A stretch of DNA of 36,875 bases from an uncultured Pelagibacteraceae bacterium (GTDB lineage: Bacteria > Pseudomonadota > Alphaproteobacteria > Pelagibacterales > Pelagibacteraceae): contig CACFSG010000008.1 of assembly GCA_902568875.1 (NCBI GenBank), forward strand, positions 1 through 36,875, read 5' to 3'. Numbering within the stretch: the first letter of the stretch is position 1; each line of letters opens with the position of its first letter. This document shows, in pieces, positions 24,788 through 33,576 of the stretch. Below the pieces are notes generated by a model, which was given only the letters and a program-made list of their open reading frames with translations, was not told the origin of the DNA and searched no databases. The position numbers were made by a program, and so were the translations under genes.

Positions 24788-26194
24788 TTAACTGCTATAA
24801 TACATCTCAAATTCTACAGGATGTGGTGCATGTTCAAATTTGTGAATTTCTTCAAATTTAAGTGCAATATATGCATCTATTTGATCGTCAGTAAATACAC
24901 CACCTTGAGTTAAAAATTCTCTGTCTTTATCCAAACTTTCCATTGCCTCTCTTAATGATCCGCATACAGTAGGAATAGATTTAACTTCGTTAGGCGATAA
25001 TTCATATAAATCTTTATCAAAAGATTTTCCTGGATTAATTTTATTTTTAATTCCATCTAATCCAGCCATTAACATAGCAGCAAAGGTTAAATAAGGATTT
25101 CCAGAAGCATCAGGAAATCTAATTTCACATCTTGCACCTTTTTTACTTAAAGTAATTGGTATACGACAAGATGCAGACCTATTTCTTGCTGAATAAGCAA
25201 GAAGAACTGGAGCTTCAAATCCTGGAATTAATCTTTTGTAACTGTTTGTAGTCGAGTTAGCAAAAGCATTAATTGCTTTCGCATGCTTTAGAATTCCTCC
25301 AATGTAAAATAATGCAGTTTTTGACAAACCAGCGTAAGCATCTCCAGAAAATACCGGTGTGTTTTCTTTCCAAATAGATTGGTGAATATGCATTCCTGAT
25401 CCATTATCTCCAGCAACTGGTTTTGGCATAAAAGTAGCAGTTTTACCGAAAGAGTGAGTAACCATTTGAACCACGTATTTATATAATTGAACATTGTCTG
25501 CTTGGTTAACTAATGTGCCAAAGTACATACCTAATTCATGTTGACTTGGCGCAACTTCATGATGATGCTTTTCAACTTTAATACCAACTTCTTTTAAATT
25601 TTTTAGATATTCACTTCTCATATCTTGTTCACTATCAACTGGAGGAACAGGAAAATATCCTCCTTTAATTGGAGGTCTATGACCTGTGTTACCATTTTCA
25701 TATTCTCTACCTGAGTTATATGGACCTTCTTTACTATCAATTTTAAATCCACATTCATTCATATCATTTTTAATTCTTACATCATCAAAAACAAAAAATT
25801 CAGGTTCTGGACCAAAAAAAGCTTTATCACCAATTCCTGAAGCTTTTAAATATTTCTCAGCTTTTTTTGCAACACCTCTTGGATCTCTTTCATAAGGAGT
25901 TTTCTTTACTGCATCTAAAATATCACAGAATAAAATTACTGTATTATGTGAAGTAAAAGGATCTAAAAAAAATCTTGATAAATCTGGTTTTAAAATCATA
26001 TCAGACTCATTAATTGCTTTCCAACCAGCGATTGAAGACCCATCAAAAAATACACCATCATTTAACATACCATCATCAACTGCAGTGGCATCCATTGTCA
26101 AATGTTGAAGTTTTCCTCTTGGATCAGTAAATCTTAAATCAACATATTCGGCCTCTTTATCTTTAATAAATTTTAAAACAGCCTTAGCACTCAT
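24788..26194 (-). CDS. glnA: Type I glutamine synthetase
   Basis: A 468-aa GSI enzyme that makes glutamine from glutamate, ammonia and ATP as a cytoplasmic dodecamer. Conserved features are the N-terminal beta-grasp ([19 protein letters not shown]), DGSSIAGWK, the metal-binding [24 protein letters not shown], the ATP loop [16 protein letters not shown] and NRSASCRIP. The tyrosine in DLYELSP matches the adenylylation site of GSI-beta (E. coli Tyr397). The start ATG has a strong AAGGAG 6 bp upstream, one of the best ribosome sites in the window, consistent with high expression. A palindrome about 75-100 bp upstream may regulate it. Confidence 0.98.
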   Translation of the reverse strand: MSAKAVLKFIKDKEAEYVDLRFTDPRGKLQHLTMDATAVDDGMLNDGVFFDGSSIAGWKAINESDMILKPDLSRFFLDPFTSHNTVILFCDILDAVKKTPYERDPRGVAKKAEKYLKASGIGDKAFFGPEPEFFVFDDVRIKNDMNECGFKIDSKEGPYNSGREYENGNTGHRPPIKGGYFPVPPVDSEQDMRSEYLKNLKEVGIKVEKHHHEVAPSQHELGMYFGTLVNQADNVQLYKYVVQMVTHSFGKTATFMPKPVAGDNGSGMHIHQSIWKENTPVFSGDAYAGLSKTALFYIGGILKHAKAINAFANSTTNSYKRLIPGFEAPVLLAYSARNRSASCRIPITLSKKGARCEIRFPDASGNPYLTFAAMLMAGLDGIKNKINPGKSFDKDLYELSPNEVKSIPTVCGSLREAMESLDKDREFLTQGGVFTDDQIDAYIALKFEEIHKFEHAPHPVEFEMYYSS

Positions 26195-26267
26195 TGTTTT
26201 CTCCTTTATAATTCTGTACGTTGTATTACCAAAAAAAGACTGATAAATAATCCTCTTTTACTTAATA

Positions 26268-26294
26268 ACACCTATGCATTTTTTACATAAGTGT
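26268..26294. promoter_or_regulatory. 27-bp inverted repeat between glnA and ybaK, candidate operator
   Basis: Arms ACACCTATG (26268-26276) and CATAAGTGT (26286-26294) are inverted copies with one mismatch, around a 9-bp A/T spacer. The site lies 74-100 bp upstream of the glnA ATG and 43-69 bp upstream of the ybaK ATG. Its geometry suits a dimeric regulator. The regulator is unknown; a nitrogen-response regulator is a reasonable guess only. Confidence 0.5.
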
Positions 26295-26336
26295 ATATTT
26301 AAATGTTTAAAATAACTAACAATTAAAAGTTGAATA

Positions 26337-26816
26337 ATGACTTTATTAGATAAAGAACCAGTAAAAAGAGTTGAGAGATTGTTAAAGGAATTTGATCAAA
26401 AACAAAGTGTTATTATTTTAGATACTTCAGCAAGGACTGCTTTAGAGGCAGCTTCGTCTTTAAGATGCGAGGTTGGGGCAATCGTAAAAAGCTTACTTTT
26501 TAGAACAGAGAATACTTTCACTTTATGTCTTGTTGCTGGAGATAGAAAGGCTTCTTTAAATAAGATTAAAAAAACTCTAAACATTAAAGATGCATCAATG
26601 GCTTCAGCTGATGAAGTTAAAAATGTTACAGGTTATACTATAGGTGGTGTTTCACCAGTTGGTCATTTAAATAAGATTAATATTTTTATAGATAATTCTT
26701 TAGAAAGATTCACATCTCTTTTTGCAGCTGCTGGTCATCCTAATTGTGTATTTAAAATTAATTTTATAGATTTACAAAAAATTACAAAAGGCTCTATTAA
26801 AGAAATAACAGAATGA
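26337..26816 (+). CDS. YbaK/EbsC-family aminoacyl-tRNA deacylase
   Basis: A 159-aa single-domain protein of the YbaK/ProX superfamily, which hydrolyses mischarged tRNAs (for example Ala- or Cys-tRNA-Pro). Signatures are EVGAIVKSLLF with the catalytic-site lysine, LCLVAGDRKASLNKI, ASADEVKNVTGYTIGGVSPVGH and IFIDNSLERF. AAGHPNCVFKI closes the pocket. The exact tRNA substrate cannot be assigned. It is coupled to the EamA gene by an ATGA overlap and is divergent from glnA. Confidence 0.9.
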   Translation: MTLLDKEPVKRVERLLKEFDQKQSVIILDTSARTALEAASSLRCEVGAIVKSLLFRTENTFTLCLVAGDRKASLNKIKKTLNIKDASMASADEVKNVTGYTIGGVSPVGHLNKINIFIDNSLERFTSLFAAAGHPNCVFKINFIDLQKITKGSIKEITE

Positions 26817-27697
26817 GACAACCAAATTTAATAGATTATTCATTATTAGTTTTTCTTGCTCTAATTTGGTCTTCAGCTTTTTTTAATATAAAAATTGCAA
26901 CTTATTCTTTTGGACCAGTAACAATTGCTTTTCTAAGAGTTTTTTTTGGAGCAATACCTGTTTTATTACTTTGTTATTACAAAGGTATTAAAATTGAGGC
27001 TTTTTCTAAAGACTGGCATTGGTTTGCGATGATAGGTTTTATAAATTTGGTTGCACCCTTTTTTTTAATTGCTTATGGAGTGCAATCTGTTCAAAGCAAT
27101 TTAGCAGCAATTTTAATGTCTACAACACCGTTAAGCTCAACTGTTTTAGGTCATTTTTATACAAAAAATGAAAAGTTTAATTTTATTAAAACTTTTGGAA
27201 TTTTAATTGGCTTTTCAGGAATAATTTATTTATTTTCAGATAATTTATTAATTGATGAAAATAATTTTTTTTCTGCATTATTAATACTCCTTGGTTCTAC
27301 TTGTTATGTAATAGGAGGGGTTTTAACTTTAAAAATTAGTAAGAAAAAAAATGAAAATGTAACAAGTTCAATATTGATTTGGGCAGTTATTATTTTAATT
27401 CCTTTGGTTAGTTTTATTGAACAACCATGGAATGTTGTTCCAAGGTTAGACTCAACAATATCAGTAATTTATTTGGGATTAGTTTCTACAGGAATTGCTT
27501 GGTTATTAAGATTTAAGATTTTGGTTAATAATGGTCTAATTTTTCAGTCTCAAGTTTCTTATTTAATTCCTATATTTGGAACTATTTTGAGCTATATATT
27601 TTTAAAAGAATTAATTACAATCAAAGTATTAATTTCATTAGCAGCAGTTTCTGTCGGTATTTATTTTGTTAGAAAAGCCGATAAAAAAATTAAATAA
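26813..27697 (+). CDS. EamA/DMT-family permease
   Basis: A 294-aa inner-membrane protein with about ten hydrophobic segments in two EamA repeats (residues about 8-140 and 150-285). Typical pieces are LVFLALIWSSAFFNIKIAT at the start, AAILMSTTPLSSTVLGHF, and YLIPIFGTILSYIFLKE near the end. These proteins usually export or import small metabolites such as amino acids, but the substrate here is unknown. It is coupled to the deacylase by a 4-bp overlap and its last 8 bp overlap the convergent TauE/SafE gene. Confidence 0.9.
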   Translation: MRQPNLIDYSLLVFLALIWSSAFFNIKIATYSFGPVTIAFLRVFFGAIPVLLLCYYKGIKIEAFSKDWHWFAMIGFINLVAPFFLIAYGVQSVQSNLAAILMSTTPLSSTVLGHFYTKNEKFNFIKTFGILIGFSGIIYLFSDNLLIDENNFFSALLILLGSTCYVIGGVLTLKISKKKNENVTSSILIWAVIILIPLVSFIEQPWNVVPRLDSTISVIYLGLVSTGIAWLLRFKILVNNGLIFQSQVSYLIPIFGTILSYIFLKELITIKVLISLAAVSVGIYFVRKADKKIK

Positions 27698-28436
27698 ATA
27701 TTTTTAAAGCCATCCTAATGGCAACAAAAATAACTAATAATGATGTAATTAAAGCAAGTATTCTACTAGAAAAAATTTTTAGATTTAAATAATTTCCAAA
27801 AAGACCACCAATCAATACTGTTAAAAATAAAGGCCAATATATTATAATTTCATTTAATATATTTTCTTTTGTTAATTGTCCAAAGACTCCAGAAATTGAA
27901 TTAATAAGTATAAATAATGATGCCGTGGTAACAATATTTTTAGGTTTATCAGCTTTTAATAAAAAAAGTATAGGACTTAAAAAAATTCCACCACCAATAC
28001 CTATTATTCCAGAAATTAACCCAAGAATAGAACCTATTAAAATTGATACAAACAAATGAAGTTTTTTGATTATTATGTTTTTATCTTCGTAAGATTTATT
28101 GTTTATCAGCAATAATAGGCCTGCAATTGACAATACTAAAAATAATAAAATTTCAAATATTTCTTTTTTAATTATTAAAGTACCGCCTATAAATGCTAAT
28201 GGAATTGACCCAATTAAAAATGGTATTAATAATTTAAAATTATGATTTCCTGCTCTTACGTAGTTAATAGAATTACCTGTAACAACAATTATATTACAAA
28301 ACAAAGCTATGACTGGAAAAATATAGTAAGGAATATCCCAAATGAGTAATAAAGCCAAATAAGTAGAACCACCACCAAAACCAACGCTTGAATATAAAAT
28401 AGCTGTTATAAAAAATAATATTGATAATATAATCAT
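27690..28436 (-). CDS. TauE/SafE-family membrane transporter
   Basis: A 248-aa polytopic protein with about eight membrane segments. The family repeat is seen as GFGGGSTYLALLL near the N-terminus and GIIGIGGGIFLSPILFLL in the second half. Relatives export sulfite, sulfoacetate or other organic anions; the substrate here is not known. The frame extends to a TTG at 28448, but ATG 28436 gives the normal hydrophobic N-terminus (MIILSILFFITAILYSSVGF). The moaB start lies just 14 bp away on the other strand. Confidence 0.88.
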   Translation of the reverse strand: MIILSILFFITAILYSSVGFGGGSTYLALLLIWDIPYYIFPVIALFCNIIVVTGNSINYVRAGNHNFKLLIPFLIGSIPLAFIGGTLIIKKEIFEILLFLVLSIAGLLLLINNKSYEDKNIIIKKLHLFVSILIGSILGLISGIIGIGGGIFLSPILFLLKADKPKNIVTTASLFILINSISGVFGQLTKENILNEIIIYWPLFLTVLIGGLFGNYLNLKIFSSRILALITSLLVIFVAIRMALKIFI

Positions 28437-28450
28437 TTTAAAAACCAATT

Positions 28451-28951
28451 ATGAAAGTAAATATTGCACTTCTAACTGTAACAGATACCAGAACATTTGA
28501 TAATGATAAATCTGGTGCAATCTTAGTAGATAAAATTAAAGAAGCTAATCATAATTTGTTAGATAGAAAAATATGTAAAGATAATAAGGATGAAATAGTT
28601 TTAATATTAAAAGGGTGGCTTAAGAATGAAAAAATTGATGTTATAATAACTACTGGTGGAACAGGTCTTACAGGTAGAGATATAACTCCAGAAGCTTTAG
28701 AAGAAATTGCAGATAAACATATTCCAGGATTTGGTGAAGTGTTTCGAAATATTAGTTTAAAAACTGTTGGAACTTCATCCATTCAATCAAGAGCTTGTGC
28801 AGTATTATCAAATGGTAAATATGTTTTTGCTTTACCGGGTTCGTCAGGTGGAGTCACAGATGCTTGGGAAGGAATTTTAAAACATCAATTAGATGTTAAT
28901 CATAAACCATGTAATTTTGTTGAACTCTTTCCAAGATTAAAAGAAAAATAA
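28451..28951 (+). CDS. moaB: Molybdopterin adenylyltransferase, MoaB/MogA family
   Basis: A 166-aa MoaB/MogA-fold protein that activates molybdopterin by adenylation before molybdenum insertion. Landmarks are IALLTVTDTRTFDNDKSG at the N-terminus, ITTGGTGLTGRDITPEAL in the nucleotide-binding centre, SRACAVLSNGKYVFALPGSSGG and the C-terminal LFPRLKEK. It opens the molybdenum-related block that runs to the window end. MogA is the close alternative; length and N-terminus favour MoaB. Confidence 0.93.
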   Translation: MKVNIALLTVTDTRTFDNDKSGAILVDKIKEANHNLLDRKICKDNKDEIVLILKGWLKNEKIDVIITTGGTGLTGRDITPEALEEIADKHIPGFGEVFRNISLKTVGTSSIQSRACAVLSNGKYVFALPGSSGGVTDAWEGILKHQLDVNHKPCNFVELFPRLKEK

Positions 28952-29197
28952 TTATTTTTGATATTTTTCTTTCCACTCTTGATAAGGCATTCCATAAACA
29001 TGTTCTCTAGCATCAGGATCTGAAATATTTATTTCTTTTTTTTCAGCTTCTTCCCTATACCATTTAGACAAGCAGTTTCTACAGAACCCAGCAAGATTCA
29101 TCAGATCTATATTTCGAACATCTTTTCTTTTTCTTAAATGTTCTATCAATCTTTCAAAGACAGCAGATTGTAATTCTTTTTTTGTATTATCATCCAT
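28952..29197 (-). CDS. DUF1244 protein
   Basis: An 81-aa protein that matches DUF1244 along its whole length: FERLIEHLRKRKDVRNIDLMNLAGFCRNCLSKWY, then DPDAREHVYGMPYQEWKEKYQ. The conserved CRNC pair and His/Asp residues suggest metal binding or redox chemistry, but no function is established. It lies between moaB and coxG on the opposite strand; its stop is immediately next to the moaB stop. Its start is only 24 bp from the coxG start, so the promoters must overlap. Confidence 0.9.
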   Translation of the reverse strand: MDDNTKKELQSAVFERLIEHLRKRKDVRNIDLMNLAGFCRNCLSKWYREEAEKKEINISDPDAREHVYGMPYQEWKEKYQK

Positions 29198-29205
29198 AAT
29201 TGATT

Positions 29206-29215
29206 AGTATATAAA
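29206..29215. promoter_or_regulatory. Overlapping divergent -10 elements (DUF1244 / coxG)
   Basis: In the 24-bp gap the plus strand reads TATAAA at 29210-29215, 6 bp before the coxG ATG, with TTATCA 17 bp upstream at 29187-29192. The minus strand reads TATACT at 29211-29206, 8 bp before the DUF1244 ATG. The two -10 boxes share two bases, and both genes would have leaders of 0-2 nt. Confidence 0.4.
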
Positions 29216-29221
29216 TAATTT

Positions 29222-29809
29222 ATGAAGCTTAACGGATCTTATCAAATTAATCTAGAGAAACAAAAAGTATGGGAAGCTTTGAATGACGCAGAAATATTAA
29301 AAAAGTCGATTCCTGGATGTGAAGAATTTAAAAAAGATTCTGAAACTGAATTCACAGCCACTGCAACAAATAAAATAGGCCCTTTTAATGCAAGTTTTAC
29401 TGGAAATATAGAGTTAAAAGAAATTAATGCTCCACATAGTTATATTATAGAAGGTTCTGGAAACTCACCCGTGGGTTTTGCTTCGGGAAAAGCTAAGGTT
29501 AAATTAGAAGAATCTGGAAACGGAACTAAATTGATTTATGAAGTTGAAGCAAATGTAGGCGGAAAAATTGCTCAAGTTGGTTCACGATTAATTGATATGA
29601 CAGCAAAAAAAATGGCAGATATTTTTTTTGGTAATTTTTCAGATTTAATTTCCTCAGAAAAAACTTTACAACCAATAAATACCAAACTGGAAAGTGAAAA
29701 TAAAAAGATTAGTGTGAATGATAAAATTTCTAAAATCAAAAATAAAAAAATTATCATTTTTATCATTGCAGCAATTTTATTAGGAATAGCAATATATTTA
29801 ATATATTAA
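29222..29809 (+). CDS. coxG: CoxG-like SRPBCC protein with C-terminal membrane anchor
   Basis: A 195-aa protein. Residues 1-150 form a CoxG-type SRPBCC domain (MKLNGSYQINLEKQKVWEAL, LKKSIPGCEEF, GPFNASFTGNIELKEI, SPVGFASGKAKVKLEE, GGKIAQVGSRLIDMTAKKMAD). After a charged linker a single membrane helix follows (IIIFIIAAILLGIAIYLIY, about 176-194). CoxG proteins sit in carbon monoxide dehydrogenase and related molybdenum hydroxylase clusters and may recruit the enzyme to the membrane. Its position 102 bp upstream of coxS supports this. No Shine-Dalgarno is visible, and a -10-like box 6 bp ahead suggests a leaderless transcript. Confidence 0.9.
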   Translation: MKLNGSYQINLEKQKVWEALNDAEILKKSIPGCEEFKKDSETEFTATATNKIGPFNASFTGNIELKEINAPHSYIIEGSGNSPVGFASGKAKVKLEESGNGTKLIYEVEANVGGKIAQVGSRLIDMTAKKMADIFFGNFSDLISSEKTLQPINTKLESENKKISVNDKISKIKNKKIIIFIIAAILLGIAIYLIY

Positions 29810-29862
29810 ATCGCGTTAAACTAGAATCTAAATTTCATAATTAATTGAAGATTATTTTTTAG

Positions 29863-29911
29863 TATGATTAAATGTTTTCAATAAATTAGTAACTTTTTTT
29901 AGGAGGCGGAA
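29863..29911 (+). promoter_or_regulatory. Likely coxS promoter -10 and strong ribosome site
   Basis: The 102-bp gap before coxS holds a TATGAT at 29863-29868 (weak TTAATT 16 bp upstream) and a perfect AGGAGG at 29901-29906, 5 bp before the ATG. This is the strongest Shine-Dalgarno in the window. No hairpin or riboswitch was seen in the gap. Confidence 0.45.
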
Positions 29912-30373
29912 ATGAAAAAGGTTAATGTGGAAATTAATGGTAAGAAGGTTATCAAAGATATACCTGATCATACGTTATTATCAGTTTTTTTAAGAGACAT
30001 TTTAAATTTAACAGGAACTCATGTTGGATGTGATACAAGTCAATGTGGTGCTTGTGTTGTTTTTGCAGATGGTAAATCAATAAAAAGTTGTACAGCATTT
30101 GCAGCTGATGTAAATGGCTCAAAAATTACAACAATTGAAGGGTTGGCAAAAAATGGAAAAATGCATCCTATGCAAGAGGCATTTAAAAAACTTCATGGAT
30201 TACAATGTGGTTTTTGTACTCCAGGAATGGTTATGAGTGCTGTAGATTTATTACAAAATAATAAAAATCCAAGTGATACAGAAATTAGAGAATGGTTAGA
30301 AGGTAACATTTGCAGATGTACCGGATATCAAAATATAGTAGCTGCAGTTAAAGAAGCAGCTTCTAAAATGTAG
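29912..30373 (+). CDS. coxS: Molybdenum hydroxylase small subunit, [2Fe-2S]
   Basis: A 153-aa iron-sulfur subunit of a xanthine-oxidase-family enzyme. The plant-ferredoxin-like cluster is held by C40, C45, C48 ([10 protein letters not shown]) and C60. The second, helical cluster is held by C99, C102 (LQCGFCTPG), C134 and C136 (NICRCTGY). It relays electrons between the molybdenum site in CoxL and FAD in CoxM. The first gene of a coxS-coxL-coxM unit, with a perfect AGGAGG ribosome site; 11 bp separate it from coxL. Confidence 0.95.
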   Translation: MKKVNVEINGKKVIKDIPDHTLLSVFLRDILNLTGTHVGCDTSQCGACVVFADGKSIKSCTAFAADVNGSKITTIEGLAKNGKMHPMQEAFKKLHGLQCGFCTPGMVMSAVDLLQNNKNPSDTEIREWLEGNICRCTGYQNIVAAVKEAASKM

Positions 30374-30384
30374 GAGAAGAAAAT

Positions 30385-32760
30385 ATGGCAAGTTTAGTTG
30401 GATCTAGAGTAGAAAGAAAAGAAGACAAAAAACTTTTAACAGGAAGAGGAAAATATACAGCAGATGTAAATTTTATTAATCAAACATTTGCATATTTTGT
30501 ACGTTCACCTCATGCAAGAGCCCAAATTAAAAAGGTTGATATAGCTAAAGCAATGAAAGCTTCAGGTGTAGTATCTATACTTACAGGAGCAGATATCGCT
30601 AATGATAAAATTGGAGGATTAATAGCTGGATGGAGAATTAAAAGCGAAGATGGTTCAGATATGAAAGTTCCAGCACATCCACCACTTGCAAACGAAACAG
30701 TTAACTATGTAGGAGATCATGTTGCGGTAGTAATAGCAGAGTCACTTGATGAAGCAAGAAATGCAGCAGAGCTTGTTAAAGTTGATTATAAAATATTAAA
30801 AGCTGTAGTAGATACAAATAAAGCAATGAACTCAGATCAAATCTACAAAGATATTCCAAAAAATTTATGTTTTGATTGGTTATTAGGTGATAGAGCGAAA
30901 GTAAAAGAAGCTTTCGAAAAAGCTGATAAAATAATTAAAATTGATCTAATTAATAATAGACTTATTCCAAATGCAATGGAACCTAGAGCAGCTAATGCAG
31001 ATTATAATCCATCAACTGAAGAAATTACTTTATACACAACAAGTCAAAATCCACACTTAGCCAGAATAATTATCTCAGCATTTAATGGAGTTGCTCCTGA
31101 AAATAAACTTAGAGTAATAGCTCCAGATGTTGGAGGTGGATTTGGATCAAAAATTTATCCTTATGCTGAAGAAGTTGTTTGTAGTTGGGCAGCAAAAAAA
31201 ATTGAAAGACCTGTAAAATGGGTTGCAGATAGAACTGAATCCTTTTTATCAGATTGTCATGGAAGAGATCATGTTACTCATGCTGAACTTGCGGTTAAAA
31301 ATGATGGAACATTTTTAGGATTCAAAAATGAAACTATAGCAAATATAGGCGCTTACGCTTCTGTATTTGCAACTGTTACACCAACTTATTTATTTGGACC
31401 TTGTGCAACAGGAGTATATAAAATGCCTGCAGCATATACTAATGTAAAAGCTGTTTTTACAAATACTGCACCTGTTGATGCTTATAGGGGAGCTGGTAGA
31501 CCTGAAGCAACTTATACTATTGAAACATTAGTAGAAAAAGCAGCAAGGGAATTAGGTATGGATCCTGCTGAAATTCGTATGAAAAACTTTCCAACTCAAT
31601 TTCCATTTCAACAAACATTAGTACATTCAGTTGACTCTGGAGATTATGTTTCAGGTTTAAAAAAGGCTATGGAAGTAGCTGATTATAAAGGATTTGAGAA
31701 AAGAAAAAGAGATTCAGCTTCTAGGGGTAAATTAAGAGGAATTGGTTTATGTTCATACTTTGAAGCTTGTGGTATAGCACCGTCGCCAGTTGTTATGATG
31801 TTAGGATGTGGAATAGGCCTATGGGAGTCAGCAGAAGTTAGGTTTAACCCAACTGGAAATGTTACAGTTTTTACAGGATCTCATAGTCATGGACAAGGCC
31901 ATGATACTACTTTTGCACAAATAGCTGCAGATCAATTAGGAGTACCAATAGAAAATATCGAAATTTCTCATGGTGACACAGATAAAGGTCCTTTTGGTTA
32001 TGGAACTTATGGTTCAAGATCTTTAACAGTAGGTGGAACAGCTATCGTTAAGGCTTGTGATAAAATAATAGCAAAAGGTAAAAGAGTTGCAGCCAAAATG
32101 CTAGAAGCAAATGTAGATGATGTAGAATTTAGCAATGGAGAATTTGTTGTTGCAAAATCTAACAAAAAGAAAACGATAGGAGAAATTGCTTTTGCTTGCT
32201 ATTTACCAGGAACTTATGGTGAGGTTAAATCACCGTTGCCTGAAGGAGAAGAGCCAGGATTAAAAGAAACGTCATTTTTTGATCCTGCTAACTTTTCTTT
32301 TCCGGCAGGTTCACACATTTGTGAAGTAGAAGTTGATCCTGAAACAGGAGAAACAAAAGTAGCTAAATATACTGCAATAGATGATTTTGGAACAATTATT
32401 AATCCTTTAGTAGTTGAAGGACAGGTTCATGGAGGAATAGTTCAGGGAATAGGACAAGCTTTATATGAAAATTGTCATTATGATAATACAGGACAGTTGG
32501 TAACAGCTTCATATATGGATTATACAATGCCAAGAGCTGATAATTTTCCAGAATTTGATTTAGGATTTACATGTACACCTGCAACATCTAACCCTCTTGG
32601 AACTAAAGGATGTGGAGAGGCTGGAGCAATAGCGTCCCCTCCAGCTGTAATGAATGCAGTTATGAATGCAATAGGAACAGAAATTTCAATGCCGGCAACT
32701 GCAGAAAAAGTTTGGAAAGCTTGTAATCAAAATAAGAAAAAAAATTCGGAAGCAGCATAA
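30385..32760 (+). CDS. coxL: Molybdenum hydroxylase large subunit, form II CoxL-like
   Basis: A 791-aa molybdopterin-binding subunit. The N-terminal domain (GSRVERKEDKKLLTGRGKYTADV) and GGGFGSK (250-256) are standard. The active-site loop is AYRGAGR at 366-372, the form II signature; true aerobic CO dehydrogenase (form I) has AYRCSFR. The catalytic glutamate is E745 in GCGEAGAIASPP. The substrate is therefore probably not CO; aldehydes, purines or N-heterocycles are possible, and nothing here decides. The cytidylyltransferase nearby suggests a molybdopterin cytosine dinucleotide cofactor. A good ribosome site (AGGAG) precedes the ATG. Composition is richer in Ala/Gly than neighbouring genes, as in a highly expressed protein. 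Confidence 0.94.
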   Translation: MASLVGSRVERKEDKKLLTGRGKYTADVNFINQTFAYFVRSPHARAQIKKVDIAKAMKASGVVSILTGADIANDKIGGLIAGWRIKSEDGSDMKVPAHPPLANETVNYVGDHVAVVIAESLDEARNAAELVKVDYKILKAVVDTNKAMNSDQIYKDIPKNLCFDWLLGDRAKVKEAFEKADKIIKIDLINNRLIPNAMEPRAANADYNPSTEEITLYTTSQNPHLARIIISAFNGVAPENKLRVIAPDVGGGFGSKIYPYAEEVVCSWAAKKIERPVKWVADRTESFLSDCHGRDHVTHAELAVKNDGTFLGFKNETIANIGAYASVFATVTPTYLFGPCATGVYKMPAAYTNVKAVFTNTAPVDAYRGAGRPEATYTIETLVEKAARELGMDPAEIRMKNFPTQFPFQQTLVHSVDSGDYVSGLKKAMEVADYKGFEKRKRDSASRGKLRGIGLCSYFEACGIAPSPVVMMLGCGIGLWESAEVRFNPTGNVTVFTGSHSHGQGHDTTFAQIAADQLGVPIENIEISHGDTDKGPFGYGTYGSRSLTVGGTAIVKACDKIIAKGKRVAAKMLEANVDDVEFSNGEFVVAKSNKKKTIGEIAFACYLPGTYGEVKSPLPEGEEPGLKETSFFDPANFSFPAGSHICEVEVDPETGETKVAKYTAIDDFGTIINPLVVEGQVHGGIVQGIGQALYENCHYDNTGQLVTASYMDYTMPRADNFPEFDLGFTCTPATSNPLGTKGCGEAGAIASPPAVMNAVMNAIGTEISMPATAEKVWKACNQNKKKNSEAA

Positions 32761-32769
32761 GGAGAAATT

Positions 32770-33555
32770 ATGAAAACATTTAATTATCATTCAGCAAAAG
32801 ATGTAAAAGAAGCTTCAAAACTATCATCATCTAGCTCAGCTTTCCTAGCGGGTGGAATGACAACTATTCCATCAATAAAGTTAGGATTAGCAAGTTATAA
32901 AGATATTATTGATATAAAAAAAATAAAAAGTTTGTCAGGAATTAAAGTTACAGGCAAAACTGTAAGAATTGGTTCTACAACTAAACATGTAGAAGTTGCT
33001 AAGTCAAAAGATGTTAAAAAAGTAATCCCTTCTCTTGTTGCTTTAGCAGAGGGAATTGGAGATCCTCAAGTAAGAAATAGAGGAACAATAGGAGGATCTA
33101 TTGCTAACAATGATCCTTCTGCAGATTATCCATCTGCATGTATAGCTTTAAATGCAGTAATTCATACAAATAGTAGAAAGATTGATGCTGAAAAATTTTT
33201 TAAAGGAATGTTTGAAACTTCTTTAAAGAGCGGAGAAATTATAGAAGCAATAGAATTTTCGATACCAGAAAAGTCTAATTATCAAAAATATCCAAATCCT
33301 GCATCAAGATATGCTGTTGTTGGAGTTTATGTGGCTAAACATAAGAAAGGAGTTAATGTTGCGGTTACCGGAGCAAAATCTTGTGTTTATAATGATAAAG
33401 ATTTGTCAAAAGCATTAACAAATAATTTTTCATCTTCGGCTATAGATTCTGTTAGAATTTCTTCATCAGGAATGAACTCTGATATACATGCATCAGCAGA
33501 ATATAGAGCAAACATGGTAAAAGTGTTTGCAAAAAAAGCTGTTGAGGCTTGTTAG
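32770..33555 (+). CDS. coxM: Molybdenum hydroxylase FAD-binding subunit
   Basis: A 261-aa FAD subunit, slightly shorter than typical CoxM (about 285-290). FAD contacts are AFLAGGMTTIPSIKLG near residues 25-40 and GDPQVRNRGTIGGSIANNDPSADYPS around 97-122. It passes electrons from the [2Fe-2S] subunit to the final acceptor. It follows coxL by 9 bp with AAGGAGA as ribosome site. The gene order S-L-M differs from the M-S-L order of classical form I cox operons. Confidence 0.93.
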   Translation: MKTFNYHSAKDVKEASKLSSSSSAFLAGGMTTIPSIKLGLASYKDIIDIKKIKSLSGIKVTGKTVRIGSTTKHVEVAKSKDVKKVIPSLVALAEGIGDPQVRNRGTIGGSIANNDPSADYPSACIALNAVIHTNSRKIDAEKFFKGMFETSLKSGEIIEAIEFSIPEKSNYQKYPNPASRYAVVGVYVAKHKKGVNVAVTGAKSCVYNDKDLSKALTNNFSSSAIDSVRISSSGMNSDIHASAEYRANMVKVFAKKAVEAC

Positions 33556-33576
33556 CAAACATTTATATTTCATCAA

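Noticed and set aside
26195-26336. Glutamine riboswitch or sigma-54 promoter upstream of glnA
   Set aside because: No TGGCAC-N5-TTGCA type element and no recognisable glutamine-riboswitch fold; only the 27-bp palindrome stands out.
30385-32760. Aerobic CO dehydrogenase (CO oxidation) for the coxSLM genes
   Set aside because: The active-site loop is AYRGAGR, not AYRCSFR, and coxD/coxE are missing, so CO oxidation should not be claimed.
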